Source: Prorocentrum cordatum (Eukaryota; Sar; Dinophyceae; Prorocentrales; Prorocentraceae). Taken from it: DNA of 57,500 nucleotides. Under the pieces are notes generated by a model. That model was not told the origin of the DNA and did not search any database. It saw only the letters and a program-made list of their open reading frames with translations. The stretch is taken from positions 454,317 to 511,816 of the forward strand of contig CAUYUJ010004969.1 of assembly GCA_963575745.1 (NCBI GenBank), read 5' to 3'. Below, in pieces: positions 10,380 to 18,700 of this stretch; the stretch's first letter is position 1, and every line of letters starts with the position of its first letter. The position numbers and the translations under genes were made by a program.

Positions 10380-11995
10380 CGGCCAAGCTGGCCGCCAGAC
10401 GGCCCAAGAGGCCTCCAAGTCGGCCCAAAGAGGTCTCCTCGAGTGTGCCCAGGAGGGCCCCAAGAAGAGGCACACATCACTGGTTGTGCTTTTCGTTTTT
10501 GACAAATTTTTGGGCGACTCCGCCTCGCCGACCAAGATGGCCTCCAGACGGCCCAAAGAGCTCTCCTAGAGTATGCCCAGGAGGTGTGGACGTAGGTTGA
10601 CAACCGAAGAGTCGAACCTATTGCGTTGTCCGTTGGTGGAGGCAATTTGGAAGACAGGGAAGAACCCTTTTCCCATGCGCCGCGGGCGAGCGGCGCGAGT
10701 CCTGTCTAATAGGACTGTCCAGTACCTCAGCCGAGACAGTAGCAGGATAGATGGGTCGAAAGGTGATATGAGCGGACTTCACACACAGGTGGGCCCCAAG
10801 AGGCACACATCATTGATTGTCCTTTTGTGCTTTTGGAAACAACTTTTGGGCGGTTCCGCCTCTTCCGGTTCCTGGTTCCCGAGGCTCCAAGACGGCCCAC
10901 GAGGCCCCCGAGATCGCCCCAAGAGGCCCCAAAGAGTGCACTCGAGAGTCCAAGTGGCCTCCATGGCGGCTCAAGAGGGCCCCAAGAACGCCCCAAGAGG
11001 GATCCCAGAGAGGGAGGGCCCCGAGGAGGCCCAAGAGGCCCAAGATGCGACGAAGAGGGCCCCAGGAGGCCCCCAAGAGGCCCTCAAGACCCCCGCCCCC
11101 CCCAAAAAGGCCACCGAGCGCACTCCGAAGAGACATCGAGAAGCATCCGCGAGGGCTCCGACCCACAACCCGAGCACAGCTGCGGGATGGGCCGGAGGCC
11201 ACTCGATTCGCCGCCCCTTGTTGATTTGTCACAGGTCACAAGGGGCGCCTGGCGTGATGGACGTCTCGGTGGTTTTCAATTTTTTTCTGGAGAGCTCCCC
11301 GTTGGGGCTTCGGACCGGCCCGCCGGTTGCCCCTCCCGTCGGCTTTCTCACTCAAGACGGCCTCCAAGACACCTCCAGGACGGCCAGCATGGCCCCAAGA
11401 GGGCCCACGATAGCTCCAAGATGGCCTCCAAGACGGTCCCAGGATGCCTCCAAGACTGCCAAGACGGTCCGAGAGAGCCCAAGACGGCCCCAGAAGCGCC
11501 CGAGAGGCCCCGAAGATGGCCCGAGAGGCCCCCAAAGCCCTCCAGGAAGGCCCGAAGATGCCAACTTCATTGATCTTCCTACGGCTTTTTTGGTAGGAAT
11601 TCTGCATTTGCTTGTGTTCGGCCTTCCGACGGCACCAGTCGGTCCAAGAGGCCGCCAAGATCGCCTCAGAGGCCTCCAAGATGGCCTCAGGACGATCCAA
11701 GAGGCCCCCAAGACGGTCCCGAGAGGCAAGACGGCCCAAGAGGCCTCCGAGACCCCCAACATTGCCTCCCAAACGGCCCTTGCGCGCCCCAACCCCAAGA
11801 CGGCCCGGAGAGGCCCCCACGACGGCATCCGACGGCGTTGGACAGGCCTGGCACACCCTACGCCGGCCAAAGAGGCCCCCACGAAGCCCCCAAAGGCCTC
11901 CAAGAGGCCCAAGGAGGTTCCGAAGAGGCCTCCAAGAGGCCCCCAGGGAACTCTTAGGAGGCCCCAAGAATGACTCAAGTGGCTCCCAATAGATC
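10380..11995 (+). repeat. Block of degenerate CCAAGAGGCCC repeats with four embedded dispersed units
   Basis: Dominated by 11-16 bp units such as GGCCCAAGAGGCCTCCAAGA. Embedded less repetitive cores of about 90 bp share CACATCA.TG.TTGT and TTTTGGGCG.(C/T)TCCGCCT at about 10460-10525, 10795-10865, 11250-11330 and 11560-11635. Long open frames here follow from the repeat, not from coding. The same kind of block is at 52060-52650. Confidence 0.7.
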
Positions 11996-12062
11996 TCCTC
12001 CTCCTCCTCCTCCTCTCCTCCTTCTCCTTTTCCTCCCTCTCATCATCCTCCCCTTCCTCCCC
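11996..12062 (+). repeat. TCC-type polypyrimidine tract
   Basis: CTCCTCCTCC with CTTCTCC variants, directly left of dispersed family 7 copy 1. Confidence 0.9.
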
Positions 12063-12190
12063 CAGGTGTTCCCCGAAGGGCTTCCACAACGCTGGGGGAA
12101 CGGCATGGCCCAGCAGCGTGGCCTAACTTTACCCAAACGTTCGGCCACAAAGGCAGGGGGCGGCGGTGATTCACCGCAGGCGTTGTCGAC
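12047..12190 (+). repeat. Dispersed repeat family 7, copy 1, joined to a TCC tract
   Basis: CAGGTGTTCCCCGAAGGGCT, TCCACAACGCTGGGGGA, ACGTTCGGCCACA and GGCAGGGGGCGGCGGTGATT. The same text is at 49203-49350; in both places a TCC tract lies directly to the left. Confidence 0.75.
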
Positions 12191-12408
12191 AAGTCCTCCC
12201 TGTCGCACCACCAGACGCGTCGTCAGGGTTGCCTGGGCTCTTCGCCAAAGACTGCCTCACACCTTGCGAGATCGAAGCGTGACCTCTCCAGTCGTTGCAC
12301 GGATGGAAGGCGGGACATTTTTTCATGGAGCTCGCGCCTTGGTGCCGTGCGCAATCGTTTTGGGTGAACCAAGAGGGGGTCCAGCTGAAAAGGGGTGGTG
12401 CAATGGAT

Positions 12409-12597
12409 TTGGGGCAATTGGATTGCAAACGTATTGCGCCAGAGAATAGTATTGCATAAGATTGCAAGTAATGCGTTGCACGCGAAAATCCTGCAATACA
12501 TTTGCGCCCCGGAATGTATTGCACGCCCCAACTGTATTGCAGCCCCACAAACCTATTGCATCGCATCTATTGCACCACCCCCTCGTCGCTGACCCCC
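12409..12597 (+). repeat. Cluster of ATTGCA motifs
   Basis: About a dozen ATTGCA, TATTGCA or TGCAATA elements in 190 bp, spaced 8-25 bp, for example AATGTATTGCACG, CTGTATTGCAGCC and CCTATTGCATCGC. Confidence 0.6.
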
Positions 12598-13344
12598 TTT
12601 TGGGTCAAACCGACTCGTTTTCTGCACATCAAGCGCTCGTTCGGACGGAGGACGGATAGTTTTCAAATTCGGGGCTCTCGCCGTGGCGCCGCGCGCGCTC
12701 GCGATCAGACATTGCCGGCAGGCACGCGGATGGAGGGGCACTGAGGTTCCAAAAGAACATTGGTAGCTTCAATGGGAGGTGGAGAGGAGAAGAAGGAGAA
12801 AGACGGAGGAGACAAGCCGAGCAACGCACGCGCCAACCTTCCATACGCGAGCTGTTGCGCGCATTCGCGGCGCGGGGAAACGGGATCACTCAAAATTTTA
12901 TACGCCTTAATGTTCAAAATTGTCAAGTTAATAGATCTGCAACGGAAAGAGGAGGTAGGAGGTAGGGAGAAGACAACTGATGGGACCAGAGGGGGAGAGG
13001 GGCATAGTTGAGCGCGCGGGTCGGGCGCGGAGAAAACAAATCGTACCACTCCTAGCTGAAAATGCCTGAGCACTCAGGGCAACGCATGACAGGAAATGAA
13101 ACCTGAACTTATCAGACCACAGGCTGATGCACCAGGAAGGGGGGGGGGCAATGGTAAGCCTGTAGAACAACAGCAGTGGTGCTTCTACATGAGCTGGGGC
13201 TCGAGTTCTTATGTCCGTCCCGCGCTTTCATTGCTTGCTGCTCCGAGCCCGCTGCGCCAACTGCCGACGCCCAGCCCGCGGACGGTCTGCAGAGCCGCCC
13301 AACGGCTCGAGGAGGCTGATCCTCGGCGAGCCTGGGGGGGAAGT

Positions 13345-13525
13345 GGGAGGGAGAGGGCCTTCTCAGAAGGCTCGGGAGTCCCCGGGCCTTCCGAGAAGTT
13401 TCCTAAGCCTGCTCCGAAGACACGCAAAACTTCTGAAGGCCAGAGGGCTTCTGCGAAGTCCCGCCGCCTCCCGATACGCCCTTCTCCCTCTCACGCCCCC
13501 CCCTCGCTCGCCGCCGAGATGAGGA
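13345..13525 (+). repeat. Dispersed repeat family 8, copy 1
   Basis: GGCCTTCTCAGAAGGCTCGG, GCCTTCCGAGAAG, AGGGCTTCTGCGAAG and CCCCCTCGCTCGCCGCCG. Parallel copy at 50262-50445 and a fragment at 49545-49680. Rich in TTCTGAGAAGG-type palindromes. Confidence 0.65.
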
Positions 13526-13548
13526 CCACGACGACCGACGACGACTAC

Positions 13549-13721
13549 AGTCGGACCTAGGCCAGAAGAGCATCCCTCAAGAACATCAGACCCTCTGGCG
13601 GCCAAAACACGTAGAACATCCAAGGGCACCCTCCCCAGGATGCGCAAGAGCATCCAACAGACACGAAGATCGCTAAGGCAACCTCCCCGAACCGACCTCG
13701 GTCTTGAGCCTCGGTCCGACT
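13549..13721. mobile_element. MITE-like family 4, copy 1
   Basis: Terminal inverted repeats AGTCGGACCTAGGC and CCTCGGTCCGACT. Internal landmarks GCCAGAAGAG, GAACATCCAAGGG, CATCCA and CCTCCC.GAACCGACCTCG are shared with 56973-57276. Lies about 85 bp after the donor of exon G. Confidence 0.75.
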
Positions 13722-13805
13722 GTACGACGATGACGAACGACGAGGACAGCCGACGGATGGACGACGACGAGGTCGGCGACGGCGGAGGCGGCGGCCGTCG
13801 CCGTC

Positions 13806-13856
13806 CTGCATCCACGTCATGAACACGGGGTTGGACGCCTTGACGCCGTACGTGGC
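13806..13856 (-). CDS. Exon G of the split membrane-protein gene
   Basis: 17 codons reading ATYGVKASNPVFMTWMQ, all ending in G or C. The acceptor is GCCCCAG|GCCACG. The donor is taken as CAG|GACGGC (GA donor); because CAGGAC occurs at both ends of the following intron, the cut could equally be placed three bases later. Together with exon F it reads EQAEA-ATYGVKASNPVF. Confidence 0.77.
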
Positions 13857-13902
13857 CTGGGGCGCACGCGTGCCGTGCGCCTCTCTCCTCGCCCTCCCGG
13901 CC

Positions 13903-13985
13903 CCTCCTCCTCCCAGCCTCCTCCCAGCCTCCTCCTCCTCCTCCTACTCCTCCTCTTCGTCCTCCTCCTCCTCTCGTCCCCCTTC
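13903..13985 (+). repeat. TCC-type polypyrimidine tract near exon G
   Basis: TCC/CTC repeats with CCAGCCTCC interruptions, starting about 47 bp upstream of the exon G acceptor. Confidence 0.88.
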
Positions 13986-14350
13986 TCCAGGAGAGCCCAG
14001 GATCGAATCGATACGTCGGGCCGGCGATCGACATGAGTCGGATCGGCAGACATCGGCAGCCAAGTCGGGAGACGTCGGATCGGCGGAAATCGGCAGGCTA
14101 GTAGGCCTCCATTGAGAAATCGGATCCTCAATCGGAATCCGAGGTCGAATCGAATCGGGATCGGAAGCCATTGAAATCGAATCGAATCGCATCGGAGGAG
14201 TCGAAACGAACCCTGGCTTCTTCTTCTGGAGGTCTTCTTCGAAGGCAGATACGGCCACACACGCCCGAAACCTCCTGGGTCCTCCAGCCTCGATCCGCCT
14301 CCTCCTCCTCCTCCTGCTACTTCCTCTTGTCGTAATAACCTGTGCTAGGA

Positions 14351-14420
14351 TCTTGATGCTGTAACTCCACTGGTGAACAAGACCGTCTTGATGCTGTAAC
14401 TCCACTGGTGAACAGAACCG
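14351..14420 (+). repeat. Two tandem copies of a 35-bp unit
   Basis: TCTTGATGCTGTAACTCCAC followed by TGGTGAACA, repeated with two differences. Confidence 0.85.
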
Positions 14421-14518
14421 CCAGCGACACCGCCGGGCGAGGAAGCCTCCCCAGAACTCCCCCTGGCACCATCCTCCGTCCTCCCTGGCCCTCCTCCCTC
14501 CCCACGGCCGCCCACCTC

Positions 14519-14660
14519 AGGGGGCCACATGCGAACCCCTCCCCCTACCCCCCGCGATTTCTGATGGGGGAGGGTGGGGTTCACTCCCGTGCGGAGTGAA
14601 ACCCACCCTCCCCCTCAGAAATCGTGGGGGGCAGGGGGAGGGGTTCGCATGTGGCCCCCT
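14519..14660. mobile_element. Hairpin MITE family 2, copy 1
   Basis: Near-perfect fold-back: AGGGGGCCACATGCGAACCC at the left pairs with its complement ending at 14660, with arms of about 65 bp around CACTCCCGTGCGGAGTG. Contains CAGAAATCG between G/C-rich runs. Confidence 0.85.
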
Positions 14661-14792
14661 ACACTCTCCCGGAGCAAAAATGGTTGGCCATCAGGGGGCC
14701 CGCCCTTCCTCCCAGGTCTTTGGCATGCGCCTCCGGGCCCGCGGAGGGCCCCGGGAGAGCTCCAGAACGGCGCAGGAGTTCCAGGACTCTCT

Positions 14793-14932
14793 CTCCTCCT
14801 CCTCCTCCTCCTCCTCCTCCTCCTCCTCCTCCTCCTCCTCCTCCTCCTCCTCCTCCTCCTCCTCCTCCTCCTCCTCCTCCTCCTCCTCCTCCTCCTCCTC
14901 CTCCTCCTCCTCCTCCTCCTCCTCCTCCTCCC
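14793..14932 (+). repeat. Perfect (TCC)n tract
   Basis: About 46 uninterrupted TCC units, the longest pure run in the window and hence probably recent. Confidence 0.97.
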
Positions 14933-14949
14933 TCGTGTGAGCGCTGTTG

Positions 14950-15155
14950 TATACTCGGCATCTCGGCATTGGGCGGCAGGGGGGGGGTCTGGTTCCAGAC
15001 CTCTGCTTCAGTGCGACCGCTTGCAGGCGTGCGGCCTCTGGGGGGAGACTCCACCCGCTCGAGACAGGCGCCAACCAAACAGCCAAGATCTGCTCCAGAA
15101 GGGGGAGGAGGGGAGGGTTGGGGGCCCACGCCGATCGGCAAAACAATGCATTACT
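14950..15155 (+). repeat. Dispersed repeat family 6, copy 3
   Basis: Same landmarks in the same order as 9530-9740, about 80% similar by eye. Sits just right of a long TCC tract. Confidence 0.75.
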
Positions 15156-15329
15156 CACTGCGTGGAGCTCCCCATATGTGCATCGATTCGCATGGACCTG
15201 TCCGCCGTGAATGTCTCGGCGCAAGAACTTTCGAATATAAGCGGGCTTCGGTTGTGACGGTCTGGACATGAATCTAACAGCGAATGAATTGGAGTGTGAA
15301 TGAGCCTCAGTAGTACGAGCGCGTCTCTG

Positions 15330-15495
15330 CGCATGAGCCTGGGGCCTCCTGGGGCCTCCTGAAACCTACTGGGGCTTCCTGTGGTCTCCAGGAGCCTCTT
15401 GTGGCCTCCTGGGACCTCCTAGGGAGGTTTCGTGCCCCAGGAGAGGCCCAATCTATAGCAACAGACGTACATAAACATTGCGGATTAGAGCCACA
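15330..15495 (+). repeat. CCTCCTGGGG-type repeats and left part of the 55-bp tandem repeat
   Basis: 15335-15425 is a run of degenerate GGGGCCTCCTG units. From 15430 comes one unit of the 55-bp repeat, interrupted at 15495 by LINE 2. The GGGGCCTCCTG units recur at 22110-22345. Confidence 0.65.
15485..15495. repeat. Target-site duplication of LINE 2, left copy
   Basis: TTAGAGCCACA, directly followed on the plus strand by T6 (15496-15501), the reverse complement of a short A-tail. The identical 11 bp occur at 21899-21909. Confidence 0.8.
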
Positions 15496-15714
15496 TTTTT
15501 TAATGACAAGGCAGCCCGTGCAGCACGAACCGGTCCTGCCGCCAAAATGGCGAGCCGCAAAATGCGGCGAAGAGGCCCGCAAACAGCGGCCTCCGAAAGC
15601 AGCGCGCACGCCGCGCTGCATGGGTATGCGCCGTCAGGTGAGGCAGCCGCACGAGCCACCATCCACCCCGTGCCGAGCCTGAACAGGCTCAGACCACCGA
15701 AGGCACTCCCCAAC

Positions 15715-18700
15715 TCAATCACTTAGGCGCTTGCCCGTCTTTGGGTCCAAGCCCGCCCTGATGTTAGCGACCTTCAGGTTGCGCAGGCGCAGCGCATTGC
15801 CTGAGGCTGCGACGCACGTCTTGCCGAGCGTCCCGTGCTTGCCATTGATCTCCTTGGCGTACGCCTTGCAGCGCGTGCAGATCCTGAAGCCGTTGATGCT
15901 GAGGAGCGCATGGCCCACAACTTCGGCTTCCTGGGTGCCTGATCCCCCAGGCTCGTCCACCTCCATGGCGTCCTGGGCGACCGTGGGGCCCGCGCCCGCC
16001 CGGCCGCCAGCGGGGCCCGCGCGCAGGGCGCCCTGAGCCTCGCGAGCTGCGCGGGCGGCTGCCACCGCACGCATGAGAGCAGCTCCAGGCGAGAGGTCCT
16101 GGCCGCTGCTGCTGCTGCTGCTGCCCCCGCCAGCCGCTGACGCCTCTGCAGGCTGCTCGCGTGCGGCGCGGGCGGCGCCCACTGCGTGCATGAGGGCGGC
16201 GCCAGGCGAGAGGTCCTGGCCGCTGCTACTGCTGCTGCCTCCGCCTGCCGCTGCTGCCTCAGCTGGAGGCTCTCGAGCGGCAGCGACGGGGCTCGGCGCC
16301 ATCTGCTGGGCCTCTGGCTCGGAGGACACCACAATCTCGTCGTCCTGCGTGCTCTGGGCCTCCTGCTCAAGCCTGTGCGCCGCTGCCAGCGCCACCGCCA
16401 CCGCGCCTGCAGACGCCAGGGCCGAAGCAGCTGGCTTGCGCCTCGCGCCGCTTGCCACGGGCGCGAACGGCTTGCCAACGCATGGGTCCTTGAGCAGCCT
16501 CTTGATGCTGAGGTCGGCGTAGGCCGTCTTGAGGCAGGCCCTGCAGTGCACGCCGTCGCCAGCCACCTTGACCACGTCGTGCCTGGTGACGCTGAGAGGC
16601 GGCCCTTTGTGAATAGGCTTGCAGTTCGGGTCGATGTCCAGCTTCAGGTCAGCCGCCTCACACCCAGCGCGCGCGACCCAGTGCACGACCCCGTCCAGCG
16701 TGAGAGACCGCCGTTGCCAGGCTTCACGCAGCTCGAGTGGTGCCCTCACTGCGGCAGCGACTGCCTTTGCAGCACGGTCGGCCTCCCAGTTGCCACGCCT
16801 GTCGCGGGCCGTGATGTCTCCTTTCTGAACCGTGGCCTCAGAGGCATGCGCCTTCACCTTCTGAATCGTAAGCCCCTGGGGCCCAATGCCGCCGAAGTCG
16901 TCAAGCGCCGCCCAGACTCGCCTCCAGATGCACCCCCAGGCAGAAGTCGCCTTGGTGGTGCTGGCTTCGCCCCTCGCCGTCAAGCCTTTTGTCGCATACG
17001 TGGCGTCGAAGGCCGCTGTGATCGGGGGCAGGCTGTGGCGGAGGAGCACCAGACACCCCAAGAGCTCGGCCCCGTCGATGGACTGCAAAGGCCCAGGCAA
17101 GGGAGTGCCTAGCGCCTTAACGGCCGCCTCAGGTCCAGGGTCCCAGTCGTCACCGCCGTCGGGCAGCTGCACCATTCCGCAAGCCCCCACCGCCAGCGAT
17201 GTCCCAGCGTCGTAGACCGCTCCGTCGGAGTAGACCGTGGTGTTGGAAAACGGGAAGCCGTCGCCACCCTTGAGCCACTGCACGTGCGCGAGGAGGTCGT
17301 CTCCAGGCGGGCGCCACTCGTGTAGGGGCTCGGGCAGGACCAGCCTCTCCAGGAGCGTAGTGATGGTCACGCTGGTGCTGAAGGGGACGAGCTTGCTGAT
17401 CTCGGCTGGCAGCGTCAAACTCGGCCAGCTGTCCTGGCAGGCGGTGTGCCTGTGCCAGAGAGTGCCAGGCTGCTCTGGGTGCAGCTGGCAATACGGCGTG
17501 TGCGAGAGCCGCGGAGCCCCGTGGTACCTCCTGCTGTTCGGCCACTGCCCGAGGACGAAGACCGAACGCGCGTATCCTCGCTGGCTGCAGTTGAGAGGCT
17601 CCCAGCCTTTGGCCAGGCTGGAGCTTCCAACACCCTTGGCAAACCACCGCCGCATCTGCGAGACGAAGATGCCACTGCGAACATCAGCGTGCGTGCCGTC
17701 TGCCAAGAGCTTCATCTGCCACGCCTTCACGTCCATCGTGATGCACTGCTTGGCATACCACGGGGAGACCTCCAGTAGGTTGATGATCGTACCATTCGGC
17801 CTGACGGTGCAATCGAGCGCCCTGGGGTCGTAGCCGATCCTCCTCAGGGACATGACCACTGCGCCAAGCGGCCCGCGTACGTCTGCCCAGCAAGTAGTTG
17901 ACCTCGCTGCCCACTCGAAAGCGGGCATGAGCTGCCCCAGCGGCACCCACTTCTCCCACACAGCGCGCGCCAGCGTGAAGCAGGGCGCCAGCGTAGCTGC
18001 AAAGAGAGGGTCGATGGTGGGAGAGCCCCCCACCAGCAAGCACGCCGTGAGCGACTTCCCATAGGGATTCGGCTCAATGGCGTGCCGCACAATGCTACGC
18101 GCCTGCTGCAGCTCCGTATTGTTGAGCCCCGTGCAGTTGATCCCGTAGAAGAGACTGGGAGCCAGCCCAGTCGATACGATCTTAGCCGCTGTGGCCCTTC
18201 CTCTGCGTAGACCCAAGAGCCGTCGGATCCGAGGAAGGCGGAGTCTGTTCTGCGTGATGCGGTGCCGCCTGACGACGCTGGACCGCCTGCCGCCCTCAGT
18301 GTAGTCGATGCCGAGGTTGCGCACTTCTCTGACACCGATGGCCCCAGTGGTCGAGCCCAGGTGCCTCTGGAGAGTGGCCCTAAGGCCTCTGCTGCTGGCC
18401 AGCACGCGCGACTTCTTGGCGGCAGTGGACAGGTGCACCTTCGCCAACCCCTTCGCCACTGCCTTCGCGGCCATGGTGAGGTCCTTGGCCACTCTCTTCA
18501 GGCCACCCCAGCGCTGCAGCACCACGTCGTCGACCACGACCGCAGGTACCACCGTGGGGCAGGCCGCCTTCATCTCGTCGAGCGGCGTCAGAAGCATGAC
18601 CTTCATGAACGTGGTGGCAAATGCATCCCCAGCCAACACCGTCTGCGTTACCATAAGCTCGTCAGAGCAGCACGACCCCAGGCTGATGACCCTGGGGAGC

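Noticed and set aside
10573-11973. 466-codon plus-strand frame
   Set aside because: Runs through degenerate CCAAGAGGCCC repeats; composition (Arg/Pro/Lys/Ala) follows from the repeat and both strands are open.
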